From Phycisphaerales bacterium (lineage in GTDB: Bacteria; Planctomycetota; Phycisphaerae; Phycisphaerales; UBA1924): 54,327 nucleotides of DNA. The notes below the pieces were generated by a model, which made no database searches, was not told the DNA's origin, and saw nothing but the letters and a program-made list of their open reading frames with translations. The stretch lies in assembly GCA_007693765.1 (NCBI GenBank), contig RECZ01000113.1, positions 1 through 54,327 of the forward strand, in the 5' to 3' direction. The position numbers were made by a program, and so were the translations under genes. Each line of letters begins with the position of its first letter. The first letter of the stretch is position 1. Below, piece by piece: positions 8,625-17,450 of this stretch.

Positions 8625-9590
8625 TCAGCGACGACGGGCCGCGCCGAACGCCAGCAGCGCCAGTGGCGCCAGCGCCGAGGGCGCGGGGATGATGCCGAAC
8701 GTCACGGCGCCGACGCCCTGCACCAGGCCGTCGTACTCGCCGAAGTCGAACGAACGCCGGCCGGTGATCAGGAAGTAGTACTGCTCGCCCTCTTCGAGAT
8801 CGAACGCGATCGTGCGATCGCCGAAGTTGGTCGTGCCCGGCGCTGTGCCCACCCAGAAATCGAGGCGGTTGGCGTCGGGGTCGGTGGGGTCGAACGCGCC
8901 CTGATAGACCGCGATGACCGCGTCCCAGTTGCTGGAGGGGCTGACGGTGAACTGGTGGATGCCGGCGGTCTCGACGAAGAACGGCAGCGCCTCGTACCGC
9001 ACGTTCTGCACGTTGCTGGGCGTGTCGAACGACCCCTCACGCGTGTCGCGGAAGCGCGTCCACGTCGGCGCGCCGGTGAGGTCGCCCCCGAAGGCGGTGC
9101 TGACGATCGTGGTCGTGTCGAGCGTGATCGAGACGTCGCTCCACGTCGTGCCGGTGAAGGCGTTGACCTGCAGGTAGTTGAAGTACAGGTCCTGCGACCC
9201 GGAGACGGGCTGGTTCAGCACGCCCACCCAGCGCAGCGTGCCCGGCTCGAACTGCGGCACCAACGCGATCTGCGCGTTGACCGCGGGGCCGGGGTCGGCG
9301 TGGAAGGTCACGCCGGGCGCGGCGGGCGCATCCGTCAGGGCCCAGATGGCGTTCCACTGCCTGGCGTTCGCGAACGCGTCCGGCGCCCAGTCGAACTCGA
9401 CACTGAACGTGGTGTACGTCGACCCGGCCTGCAGCGTCGCCCCGGGCAGCAGCAGGTTCTGGAGCGTGTTCGCGCCCGAGTCGTTGGGCGTCGTCACGGT
9501 GAACGGCGCGTACGTCGCGGGCGAGGCCGCCGCGCCGACGCAGAGCGCGAACGCGACCGAGGAAGTACAAAGCAGAAGACGGTTGTGCAT
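8625..9590 (-). CDS. Secreted protein with PEP-CTERM-like sorting tail
   Basis: 321 residues from the ATG at 9590, which has GAGAGGAA upstream and starts a signal peptide ending near GAAASPA. The central part is beta-rich with repeated aromatic strands (for example FTVTPSSNWDAVIAVYQGAFDP), again like a pre-peptidase C-terminal or jelly-roll sandwich. The tail (APSALAPLALLAFGAARRR) is a variant sorting signal with Ser in place of Gly. The AGGAACACGTC ribosome-binding region is nearly identical to that of the neighbouring sorted-protein gene. Function unknown. Confidence 0.75.
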   Translation of the reverse strand: MHNRLLLCTSSVAFALCVGAAASPATYAPFTVTTPNDSGANTLQNLLLPGATLQAGSTYTTFSVEFDWAPDAFANARQWNAIWALTDAPAAPGVTFHADPGPAVNAQIALVPQFEPGTLRWVGVLNQPVSGSQDLYFNYLQVNAFTGTTWSDVSITLDTTTIVSTAFGGDLTGAPTWTRFRDTREGSFDTPSNVQNVRYEALPFFVETAGIHQFTVSPSSNWDAVIAVYQGAFDPTDPDANRLDFWVGTAPGTTNFGDRTIAFDLEEGEQYYFLITGRRSFDFGEYDGLVQGVGAVTFGIIPAPSALAPLALLAFGAARRR

Positions 9591-9769
9591 GATGACGTGT
9601 TCCTCTCTAGAGCCGGGCGTCCGTGCTCCCTGTGTAGGGCGCCAACCGTTGTTGACGTGGGCACGCGACGCGCGTCCTCTTTCATTGGTACCCGGGAATC
9701 CTCTGATATCCACGAAAATTTTCCGTACTTCGCGGTATCTTCACAATCCGCCCGCTACGCTCACCGCTC

Positions 9770-11062
9770 ATGACCCAGCGCCCGAAGTGGTTCCCCGGGT
9801 ACACCGTCGCCGTCGCCTCCACCGCGGCGTTTATCGCCACCGCGCCGGGGCAGACCTTCATCATCTCCCAGCTCAACACGCCCCTGCGCGAGGCGTTCGG
9901 CATCAACGAGCTCACGCTCAACACCGCCTACACCGTCGCCACGGTGCTCGCCGCGTTCCCGCTCGTCTACATCGGCGCCATGACCGACCGCCTCGGCCCG
10001 CGTCGCATGCTCGCCATCGTCGCGGGCCTGTTCGCCCTCTCGTGCCTCTTCATGAGCGCCGCGATGGGGCCGATCAGCGTCTTCGTCGGCTTCTTCCTGC
10101 TGCGCTTCCTCGGGCAGGGCGCGCTGGCGCTCGTCAGCCAGCACGCGGTCGCCATGTGGTTCCACCGGCGTCTCGGCTCGGTGCACGGCGTGAAGCAGGT
10201 GATCGTCTTCGGGGTGTGGATTCTGTTCCCGCAGGGGGCGCTGCTGCTCATCGAGGGCGTCGGCTGGCGCTGGACGTACGCGCTCTTCGCGCTGCTCGTC
10301 AGCGCGACGGTCATCCCCCTCTCGCTCTGGCTCGTGCGCGACCGCCCCGAGGACATGGGCCTCCGCATGGACAACGACGCCCCCGCCCCGCCCCGCGAGC
10401 ACGCGCCCACCACCTCGCCCGACCCCGGCGCCGACGCCATGGAGCACGACGACACGCCGCCCACACTGTTCGAGCCCGCCTTCACCCTCAAGCAGTCCCT
10501 GCGCACCCGCGCGTACTGGGTCCTCGCCGCCGCGTTCTTCCTGCCCCCGCTCATCGGCACCGCGTTCCTGTTCGACATCCAGCCCATCCTCGCCCTGCGC
10601 GGCCTCGACAAGGCCGCCGCGGCGATCACGGTCAGCGCGTGGACGGCCACCATGTGCCTCATGGCCGTCCCCGCGGGGATGCTCGTCGATCGCGTCAAGG
10701 CATCGACGCTCGTCGCCCTGGGGATGGGCTCGATCGCTGCCAGCGCAGTGGCGCTCATGCTCGCCCACAACCTGCCGCTGGCGATGCTCGCGCTGGGCCT
10801 CTTCGCGGTGGGGCAGTCGCTCGTCTCCAACTGCGCCGTCACGACAACCGCCCGCTACTTCGGTCGCGCCCACCACGGCGCCATCCGCTCATCGCTGACG
10901 CGCATCGGCGTCATCGGCACCGGCCTCGGCCCGATCTTCACCGGCCTGAGCGTGCATTTCACGCAGGGCTACGCCGCGTCGATGATCCTGTTCGTGACGA
11001 TGTGCGCGCCGGTGGTCGCCGCGTCGTTCTTTCTTCGGGCGCCGGACCGACCAACGGAATGA
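9770..11062 (+). CDS. Major facilitator superfamily transporter
   Basis: 430 residues with about twelve membrane helices in two six-helix halves separated by a hydrophilic loop (about 203-240). The motif A region GAMTDRLGPRRML between helices 2 and 3 is typical of MFS. Overall it resembles monocarboxylate or oxalate/formate-type permeases and the plastid-like MFS_1 group, but the substrate cannot be assigned. A TACGCT -10-like box ends 8 nt before the ATG and there is no Shine-Dalgarno, so it may be translated from a leaderless mRNA. Confidence 0.85.
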   Translation: MTQRPKWFPGYTVAVASTAAFIATAPGQTFIISQLNTPLREAFGINELTLNTAYTVATVLAAFPLVYIGAMTDRLGPRRMLAIVAGLFALSCLFMSAAMGPISVFVGFFLLRFLGQGALALVSQHAVAMWFHRRLGSVHGVKQVIVFGVWILFPQGALLLIEGVGWRWTYALFALLVSATVIPLSLWLVRDRPEDMGLRMDNDAPAPPREHAPTTSPDPGADAMEHDDTPPTLFEPAFTLKQSLRTRAYWVLAAAFFLPPLIGTAFLFDIQPILALRGLDKAAAAITVSAWTATMCLMAVPAGMLVDRVKASTLVALGMGSIAASAVALMLAHNLPLAMLALGLFAVGQSLVSNCAVTTTARYFGRAHHGAIRSSLTRIGVIGTGLGPIFTGLSVHFTQGYAASMILFVTMCAPVVAASFFLRAPDRPTE

Positions 11063-11112
11063 GGGTGTGGGCATGCGCGATGCACGGGCGCCCATCACTC
11101 GCTCGATCGCGC

Positions 11113-11289
11113 TCAGAACTCCGTGCCGTCGTGTCGGCACACGAAGCGGATGCGCAGCATGTCCGCCGAGAAGACCGAGACGAACGCCGCCATGAGCACG
11201 CGGAGCATGTTGACCGCCCCCTGCGCCGGGCGCGTGTCGCGCTCGCCGCAGGCGGGGCACGCGGGGTATCGAACCCGGAACGATCGCAT
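11113..11289 (-). CDS. Small zinc-ribbon-like protein
   Basis: 58 residues from the ATG at 11289, preceded by GAGG. It has a CPACG knuckle at the N-terminus and a second Cys/His pair at the C-terminus (FVCRHDGTEF), with a hydrophobic segment (NMLRVLMAAFVSVF) between. The arrangement suggests a one-zinc ribbon interrupted by a possible membrane-associated helix. It is convergent with the MFS gene. No partner is evident and the function is unknown. The short length keeps confidence moderate, although the paired metal-ligand motifs are unlikely by chance. Confidence 0.5.
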   Translation of the reverse strand: MRSFRVRYPACPACGERDTRPAQGAVNMLRVLMAAFVSVFSADMLRIRFVCRHDGTEF

Positions 11290-11676
11290 CGGCGCCTCGT
11301 TTCCCCCTTCTACGGATCTTCGCTGAACACGGCTCGACTCGGGTCCGCCAGGCAACCATACCCTCCGACGTGAACCACGGTTCCCGACAGGCCTGCCCCC
11401 CTATCTCGCCCGCCAACGCTCCCGCAGCGCGTAGTATAAGTGTTTATGCAGAAGCGGCTTGCGATCATTTGTGGCCCATGGCCGCGGCGCTCCGGGTGAC
11501 CGCATCGGCCACGACGCGGCACGAACACGGAGCGTACGGCGGTGCGCTCCTGCAAAATATAATTCTCATGGTGTTTATTCCCCGGCTCTGGTACCTTCAT
11601 CTTATCCGTCGGTAGATTGTGTGAGCCGGCGGTCGTAAGAACACGTCACACGTAGTCGAAAGAAAGAGGAAGAAAC
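11290..11676. other. Intergenic region, AT-richer, with promoter and leader
   Basis: This 387-bp gap contains no convincing gene. Its second half is clearly less GC-rich than its surroundings and carries the extended -10 element noted at 11589 and an untranslated leader of about 75 nt for the sorted propeller protein. Confidence 0.5.
11589..11597 (+). promoter_or_regulatory. Candidate extended -10 promoter element
   Basis: TCTGGTACCTT contains TGG directly before TACCTT, an extended -10 arrangement, about 80 nt before the sorted-protein start at 11677. No good -35 hexamer lies at 16-18 bp. The same TCTGGTA word precedes two other secreted-protein genes (17112 and 26228 regions). Confidence 0.4.
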
Positions 11677-12582
11677 ATGTCACGCATCCTTGCTGCAGCC
11701 GCGGCTGTCGCGTTGTTCGCCCACGGGGCGGCGAACGCACAGTTCATCATGATGCCGGACTCCACGAACAACCGCATCGTGTTGTTCAACCCGTCGGATG
11801 GCTCGCTCGTCAACTCCAACTACTTCGCGCTTCAGGGCGGCACCACGGTGCACGCGATGCAGGTCGGCAACGAGATCTGGGTCTCCGAGCAGATCGGCGA
11901 CCGCGTTTCTCGCTGGAGCCTCACCGGCTCTTCGCTGGGTCAGATCGGCGGCCAGTTCCCCGGTGGCGGCCTCGACAACATCCGCGGCATGGCCCTCGTC
12001 AACAACACGGTCTACGTGACCAACTCCGGCACGCAGAACAACGCCCCCGGCAACTCGGTGGTCATGTTCGACACCAACGGCGCCTCGATGGGTTTCTTCG
12101 CGACGCCCGCCGGCACCGCGCCCAGCCCCTTCGGCATCCTCGCGTACCGCAACGACATCCTCGTGTCGTCCAGCAGCGCGAACGACGACATCCACCGCTT
12201 CACGCTCGCCGGCGTTTCGCAGGGCACGTTCCACAACTCCACCTCACTGAACTTCGCGCAGCAGATGACGTACGCCCTCAACGGGGACATCCTCGCCTCC
12301 GGGTTCTCGTCGAACAACGTCGTCCGCCTCGACGCCGACACCGGCGCCATCATCAGCACCTTCGCCGCCAGCGGCGCGCGGGGTGTGTACCAGCTCGAGA
12401 ACGGCAACATCATGTGGACCAACTCCGCCGGCGCCCATGTCTACGACATCAACGCCGGCGTCAGCACGCTGGTCTACGCCGGTGGCGGCCGCTACCTCGA
12501 TTTCGTGCTGATCCCGTCCCCCGGCGCCGCGGCCATGCTCGGCCTCGCCGGGCTCGTGGTCGGCGCGCGTCGTCGCCGCTGA
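11677..12582 (+). CDS. Secreted beta-propeller-like protein with PEP-CTERM-like tail
   Basis: 301 residues with a signal peptide (cleavage near GAANAQ) and a strong AGAGGAAG ribosome site. The mature chain has repeated strand groups such as NRIVLFNPSDGSLV, GNSVVMFDTNGAS and NNVVRLDADTGAIIS, the pattern of NHL/SMP-30-type propeller blades. It ends in SPGAAAMLGLAGLVVGARRRR, a full sorting tail. It is probably a surface-bound binding or hydrolytic propeller; no catalytic set is recognisable. It is followed by its own intrinsic terminator, so it is monocistronic. Confidence 0.85.
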   Translation: MSRILAAAAAVALFAHGAANAQFIMMPDSTNNRIVLFNPSDGSLVNSNYFALQGGTTVHAMQVGNEIWVSEQIGDRVSRWSLTGSSLGQIGGQFPGGGLDNIRGMALVNNTVYVTNSGTQNNAPGNSVVMFDTNGASMGFFATPAGTAPSPFGILAYRNDILVSSSSANDDIHRFTLAGVSQGTFHNSTSLNFAQQMTYALNGDILASGFSSNNVVRLDADTGAIISTFAASGARGVYQLENGNIMWTNSAGAHVYDINAGVSTLVYAGGGRYLDFVLIPSPGAAAMLGLAGLVVGARRRR

Positions 12583-12616
12583 TCTTCCCTGAGGAGCAGC
12601 AGAGAGCAAGACCCAG

Positions 12617-12654
12617 CAACGCCGGGCCGTGAAGCCCGGCGTTGTTGCTTTTTT
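12617..12654 (+). terminator. Intrinsic terminator
   Basis: An 11-bp perfect stem (CAACGCCGGGC / GCCCGGCGTTG) with a 6-base loop is followed within four bases by six T residues. It lies 35 bp after the sorted propeller gene and ends that transcript. Confidence 0.9.
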
Positions 12655-12720
12655 GTCCGGGTGCACGAGCCGGCCGCGGCGGCGCGTACACTCGAATCCC
12701 CAACGCACGGAGCGCTGACG

Positions 12721-13083
12721 ATGAGCGACACGTTAGGTTGCGCGATCATCTACCGGTGGCGCCTCAAGCCCGGCAAGGAAGACCAGTTCCGCGAGGCGTG
12801 GTCCCGCGTCACGCGCTTACTGATGGAGCAACACGGCGCCCTCGGCTCCCGCCTGCACACCGCCAATGACGGCCTCGTGGTCGCCTACGCCCAGTGGCCC
12901 AGCCGTGAAGCCCGGGATGCCTCGGCCGCGCTGGAGCCGGTCGACCGGCGTGCGAGCGAGGCCATGGCGGACGCGATCGCATCCGCCGAGTCCCCGATCT
13001 TCCTCACGCCCGTCGAGGACCACCTCGTGCCGATCGCCGCGCGGGCGCCGTCGCCCCCCTCGATCCGGACGCGACCCACGTGA
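12721..13083 (+). CDS. ABM-fold (antibiotic biosynthesis monooxygenase-like) protein
   Basis: 120 residues. The ATG at 12721 has a GGAG nine bases upstream. The pattern IYRWRLKPGKEDQFREAW, then a helix, then GSRLHTANDGLVVAYAQWPS, matches the small ferredoxin-like ABM fold (PF03992), whose members include heme-degrading and quinol monooxygenases and many proteins of unknown role. No heme- or substrate-defining residues can be named here. It lies 76 bp before the tricorn gene on the same strand. Confidence 0.7.
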   Translation: MSDTLGCAIIYRWRLKPGKEDQFREAWSRVTRLLMEQHGALGSRLHTANDGLVVAYAQWPSREARDASAALEPVDRRASEAMADAIASAESPIFLTPVEDHLVPIAARAPSPPSIRTRPT

Positions 13084-13159
13084 GGCGGACGCGCTCGCCA
13101 CCGGCGGGGACGCGGTCGGTACAGTGTTCCGCCCCGATTCACCCCAAGGAACACCCAGC

Positions 13160-16100
13160 ATGAAGACCCTGTCGAGCACAGTTTTCCGTTCGTTCGTGAT
13201 CCTCGGCGCCCTGCTCGCTCTGCTGCTGCCCTGCGGGGGCGCCCACGCCCAGGACGTCTCTCCCAACTGGTTCCGCGCCCCGGCGATCTCGCCCGACGGC
13301 TCGACCATCGTCTTCGTCCACGGCGGCGACCTCTACACCGTTCCCGTCGAGGGCGGCCGCGCGACGCCCCTCACGCTGCACCCCTCGTACAACACCCGCC
13401 CTGTCTGGTCGCGCGACGGCTCGATGATCGCCTTCGCCTCCGACCGGCACGGCGACTTCGACGTCTTCGTGATGCCCGCCGCCGGCGGCGAGGCCACGCG
13501 CCTCACGCACCACAGCGCCGACGACTTCCCCAGCGACTTCACGCCCGACGGCAGCGCGGTCATCTTCGAGAGCGCCCGCATCAACGACGTCGACGCCGCC
13601 GTCTTCCCCACGCCCATCCTCGCCGAGCTCTACAGCGTGCCCGTCTCCGGCGGCACGCCCACACGCGTGCTCACCACGCCGGCGCTCAACGCCCGCTTCG
13701 ATCGCGCCGGCCGGCGCATCATCTACGAAGACCGCAAGGGCTATGAAGACGAGCACCGCAAGCACCACACGTCCTCCATCGCCCGCGATATCTGGATCTA
13801 CGACATCGCCGCCGGCACGCACCGCCAGCTCACCACGCACGCCGCGGAGGACCGCAACCCCCACCTGACGCCCGATGAGCGTTCGGTGGTCTTCCTGTCC
13901 CAGCGCAACGGCGATTTCAACGTCTTCACGATGCCCCTCGGCGCCGGCGGCGAGAACCAGGCCCGGCAGCGCACGTTCTTCGAGCACCACCCGGTGCGCC
14001 ACCTGAGCCTGTCGAACAACGGCCACGCCGTGTTCAGCTGGCACGGCGAGATCCACCACCTCACCCTCGCGCAGGACGCCGAGCCCCGGCGCGTGCCCAT
14101 CCAGATCCTGCTCGACCGCGGCGACGCCCCCGTCGCCGAGACCCGCCGCACCGGCGCCAGCGAGTTCTCCCCCGCCCCCAACGGCAAGGAGATCGCCTTC
14201 GTCCTCCGCGGCGACGTCTTCGTCACCTCCACCGAGTTCGACACCACCAAGCGCATCACCAATACGCCCGAGCAGGAGCGCTCCGTCGAGTTCGCTCCCT
14301 GCGGGCGCAAGCTCTACTACGCCGGCGAGCGCAACGGCTCCTGGAACATCTACGAGGCCTCCATCGCCGACGACAACGAGCTCTACTTCTTCAGCGCCAC
14401 CAAGATCAACGAGCGCCCCCTCGTCGCCACCGACGCCGACGAGTTCCAGCCCCGCGTCTCGCCCGACGGCAAGAAGATCGCCTATCTCCACAACCGCTCC
14501 ACGCTCAAGGTGCTCGACATCGAGAGCGGCGACATCGTGACCGCGCTGCCCGGCACGGCCTTCTACTCCTACAGCGACGGCGACTACGCCTTCGAGTGGG
14601 CCCCCGACAGCCAGCACATCGCCGTCCACTTCTACAACCGCGGCCGCGCGTTCGTGCACCAGATCGGCGTCGTTAAGGCCGACGGCTCGCAGGACTGGCC
14701 CATCGACATCTCCGACTCCGGCTACGACGACAACTCCCCCCGCTGGGCCATGAAGGGCGGCGTCGTGGTGTGGGCATCGGACCGCTACGGCATGCGCAGC
14801 CACGGCTCGTGGGGCGCGCAGTACGACGTCGTCGGCGCCTTCCTCACCCAGGACGCCTACGACCGCTTCCACCTCTCCAAGGAGGAGTACGAACTCCGCA
14901 AGGAGCTCGAAGAGAAGCGCAAGAAGGACGAAAAGAAGGACGAAAAGAAAGAGGATGAAAACGGCGATGACGAGGGCGAGAACGACGCCGACAACGGCGA
15001 CGACGCCAAAAAGGACGACGAGAAAGAGGCGCCCGAGCCCATCGAGATCGAGCTCGACGGCCTCGAGTCCCGCACCGTCCGCTTGACCATCCACGCCTCC
15101 GCCCTCGGCGACTTCGCCCTCGCCCCCGACGGCGACCGCCTCTACTACCTCGCCCGCTTCGAGCAGGGCTTCGACCTCTGGGTCCGCGACTTCCGCGCCG
15201 AGTCCACCAGCATGCTGCGCAAGCTCAACGCCGGCAGCGCCAGCATGCGCCTCTCCGACGACGGCAAGACCATCTACATGCTCGCCGGCGGCTCCCTCTC
15301 CACCATCAACGCCACCAGCGGCGACCAGAAGGCCGTGGCCTTCCGCGCCCAACTCGAGATCGACGGCCGCGCCGAACGCGCCCACCTCTTCGATCACGTC
15401 TGGCGCCAGACGAAGAAAAAGTTCTACCGACCCGACATGCACGGCGTGGACTGGGCCTTCTACCGCGACCAGTACGCCCCCAAGCTTGCGGGCGTGAAGA
15501 CCAACCGCACCTTCGCCGAACTCCTTTCAGAGATCCTCGGCGAGCTCGACGCCTCCCACACCGGCGGCCGTTACCGCCCCAGCCCCGGCGACGGCGACGA
15601 CCGCACCGCCTCGCTCGGCGTCTACTACGACAACAACCACACCGGCGACGGCGCCCGCATCGCCGAGATCATGGAGGGCGGCCCGCTCGACAAGGCCGAG
15701 TTCGACGTCGAGGCCGGCATGGTCATCACCCGCATCGACGGCGTGGACATCACCCCCGCCACCAATCTCTACGCGCTGCTCAACCGCAAGGCCGGCGAGC
15801 GCACCCGACTCACGCTCATCAACCCCGGCGCAGACGACGCCGAGCCCTTCGACGTCGTCGTCCGCCCCGTCACGCTCGGCGCAGAGAGTGAACTCCGCTA
15901 CCAGCGCTGGGTGCGCAACCGACGCGCCATCGTCGACGAGGCCTCCGCCGGCCGCCTCGGCTACATGCACGTCCGCGGCATGAACGACCCCTCCTTCCGC
16001 CGCTTCTACGCCGATGTGCTGGGTCGCAACTTCGACCGCGAGGCCCTCATCGTCGACACCCGCTTCAACGGCGGCGGCTGGCTCCACGACGACCTCGTCA

Positions 16101-16525
16101 CCTTCCTCACCGGCGTCCATTACGTCGACCTCCACCCCCGCGACGACGAGTCCCCCGAGGTCCACTACCACGGCGACTCCATGTGGCGCTGGACCAAGCC
16201 CTCCATCGTCGTCATGAGCGAGGGCAACTACTCCGACGCCCACTTCTTCCCCTGGGCCTACACCGAGGTCGGCGCCGGCGACACCGTCGGCATGCCCGTG
16301 CCCGGCACCACCACCGCCGTCTGGTGGGAGCGCCTCCACACCGGCGACCTCATCTTCGGCATCCCCCAGGTCGGCACCATGGGCAAGCGCGGCCTCTACC
16401 TCGAGAACAAGCAGCTCGAACCCACGCACAAGGTCCCCCTCCCTCCCGAGGCCGCCGCGGCCGGGCGCGACACGCAGGTGCTCGAGGCCGTGCGCATCAT
16501 GCTGGAGAAACTCGACAACGAGTGA
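13160..16525 (+). CDS. Tricorn protease homologue, exported
   Basis: 1121-residue serine protease. The ATG at 13160 follows AAGGAACA and opens a signal peptide ending near AHAQ, so the enzyme acts outside the cytoplasm. Order of parts: six-bladed TolB/WD-like propeller (about 35-310), second propeller (about 320-750, interrupted by a charged insert at about 572-635), PDZ domain (about 830-905), and the S41-type catalytic domain. The tricorn tetrad is visible: Ser799-His800 (ASHTGG), nucleophile Ser1025 with Asp1026 (NYSDAHFFPW), and Glu1082 (LENKQ). Spacing matches the archaeal enzyme closely. It likely degrades peptides in the periplasm. The Lys/Glu/Asp-rich insert is unusual and is probably a flexible hinge or loop. 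Confidence 0.95.
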   Translation: MKTLSSTVFRSFVILGALLALLLPCGGAHAQDVSPNWFRAPAISPDGSTIVFVHGGDLYTVPVEGGRATPLTLHPSYNTRPVWSRDGSMIAFASDRHGDFDVFVMPAAGGEATRLTHHSADDFPSDFTPDGSAVIFESARINDVDAAVFPTPILAELYSVPVSGGTPTRVLTTPALNARFDRAGRRIIYEDRKGYEDEHRKHHTSSIARDIWIYDIAAGTHRQLTTHAAEDRNPHLTPDERSVVFLSQRNGDFNVFTMPLGAGGENQARQRTFFEHHPVRHLSLSNNGHAVFSWHGEIHHLTLAQDAEPRRVPIQILLDRGDAPVAETRRTGASEFSPAPNGKEIAFVLRGDVFVTSTEFDTTKRITNTPEQERSVEFAPCGRKLYYAGERNGSWNIYEASIADDNELYFFSATKINERPLVATDADEFQPRVSPDGKKIAYLHNRSTLKVLDIESGDIVTALPGTAFYSYSDGDYAFEWAPDSQHIAVHFYNRGRAFVHQIGVVKADGSQDWPIDISDSGYDDNSPRWAMKGGVVVWASDRYGMRSHGSWGAQYDVVGAFLTQDAYDRFHLSKEEYELRKELEEKRKKDEKKDEKKEDENGDDEGENDADNGDDAKKDDEKEAPEPIEIELDGLESRTVRLTIHASALGDFALAPDGDRLYYLARFEQGFDLWVRDFRAESTSMLRKLNAGSASMRLSDDGKTIYMLAGGSLSTINATSGDQKAVAFRAQLEIDGRAERAHLFDHVWRQTKKKFYRPDMHGVDWAFYRDQYAPKLAGVKTNRTFAELLSEILGELDASHTGGRYRPSPGDGDDRTASLGVYYDNNHTGDGARIAEIMEGGPLDKAEFDVEAGMVITRIDGVDITPATNLYALLNRKAGERTRLTLINPGADDAEPFDVVVRPVTLGAESELRYQRWVRNRRAIVDEASAGRLGYMHVRGMNDPSFRRFYADVLGRNFDREALIVDTRFNGGGWLHDDLVTFLTGVHYVDLHPRDDESPEVHYHGDSMWRWTKPSIVVMSEGNYSDAHFFPWAYTEVGAGDTVGMPVPGTTTAVWWERLHTGDLIFGIPQVGTMGKRGLYLENKQLEPTHKVPLPPEAAAAGRDTQVLEAVRIMLEKLDNE

Positions 16526-16613
16526 ATCGCCCGCCAAGCGACGCTGCGTCGCGTGGCCCCCCGCATCACCAAGGACGTGCGCTGCGCCCCCCCCCCGCCC
16601 CCCGGCGTTTTAG

Positions 16614-16641
16614 TTGCTCACCCGGCCACGGCGGCTACAGT
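16614..16641 (+). promoter_or_regulatory. Sigma-70-type promoter for the small membrane protein
   Basis: TTGCTC and TACAGT are separated by 16 bp, about 45 nt upstream of the ATG at 16687. A ten-base C run (16587-16596) lies just upstream of the -35 box. Confidence 0.55.
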
Positions 16642-16686
16642 CGTCCTGCCAATGGAAACTGCCGGCCCCGCTAGGAGGGAACGCCG

Positions 16687-16959
16687 ATGCACACCCAGAA
16701 CCCAGCGATCACCGTTCGCCCGCGGCCGCGCCCCGGCGCCCTCGCGCGACTCGTGCGCGTGCTGCTCGCCGTCGCCCTCTTCTTCAGCCTGTGCGGCGTG
16801 CTGCTCTCGGTCATGACCCTCCTGGGCGCGGCGTCGCCCACCAACGCCCACCCCTCCATCGCGAGCGCCCCCGTCTGGGCGTTGCTCCGCTTCGCCATCA
16901 TCAGCGCGGCCTGCGCTGGCGGGCTGGTGTGGATGCGCCGCCAGCCCCGAACAGCCTGA
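16687..16959 (+). CDS. Small two-helix membrane protein, function unknown
   Basis: 90 residues, preceded by a strong AGGAGGG ribosome site and a plausible promoter. A basic N-terminus (RPRPRPGALARLVR) leads into a first hydrophobic helix (about 22-45), then a polar loop, a second helix (about 60-80) and a basic end. The positive-inside pattern puts both termini in the cytoplasm. No family is recognised. It stands alone after the tricorn gene. Confidence 0.6.
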   Translation: MHTQNPAITVRPRPRPGALARLVRVLLAVALFFSLCGVLLSVMTLLGAASPTNAHPSIASAPVWALLRFAIISAACAGGLVWMRRQPRTA

Positions 16960-17450
16960 GCGGATCGCCCCGATGCCCGGCGGCCCGCCGCGGCGCCGTC
17001 CTGATCGAGCAGTAACATGCTGTAAATACGTGGTTTACGCGCCGCGTGCGGGGCTGCCGCGCCTCTCGCATCAGAATATGGGCGACTTTTTTCTTGGCGG
17101 TTGCCGCCCGTTCTGGTACATTGCCAGCGTGAACGGTGTGGGCGGCCAGGAACGCCGCACGCCACGTTCGGCAGCGAGCGATTTGGAACACGTCAACAAG
17201 CTGGGAGGGAACACGCTCTCCACACGATGAAGAACAGGCAGAGGCGCCGCGGCGACCCGCGGGCGCAGAAGTGCTGTGATCTTCGATTCGTGTGCATCGA
17301 TTCCAATCGAGAGCGTCGATCCCCGCGGAACCGACCGCCAGCGATCCGCGTGCGACAGTCACACGTTGCCTGAAAAGGCGTAGTGAACCCGGCCGATCGT
17401 CGGCGGGGAATTTGATCTGTGCATCGCAGAAACTGAAGGGAAGAACACTC
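16960..17450. other. Gene-free region holding a promoter and a long leader
   Basis: No convincing gene lies in this 491-bp stretch. It contains a good promoter (17094-17122), so the mRNA of the following sorted protein would have a leader of about 320 nt. Inside that leader a 48-codon frame begins at 17227, but its basic, low-complexity sequence does not look like a real protein. No known riboswitch core was recognised. Confidence 0.5.
17094..17122 (+). promoter_or_regulatory. Sigma-70 promoter with extended -10
   Basis: TTGGCG and TACATT are spaced by exactly 17 bp, and TGG precedes the -10 box (extended -10). A short inverted repeat GGCGG-TTG-CCGCC (17096-17108) overlaps the -35 box and spacer and could be a repressor site. 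The expected start is near 17129, far upstream of the ATG at 17451. Confidence 0.65.

Noticed and set aside
13139-15442. 767-codon open frame on the minus strand opposite tricorn
   Set aside because: Val/Gly/Ala/Glu low-complexity translation, no motifs; the plus strand encodes an unmistakable tricorn protease.
16587-16596. Ten-base C run as a phase-variation tract
   Set aside because: It lies in an intergenic region about 20 bp upstream of a promoter and outside any reading frame; phase variation of promoter strength is possible but unsupported.
17227-17373. 48-codon frame in the long leader before the sorted protein
   Set aside because: Very basic, no fold-like pattern, and the nearest ribosome site is too far from its ATG.
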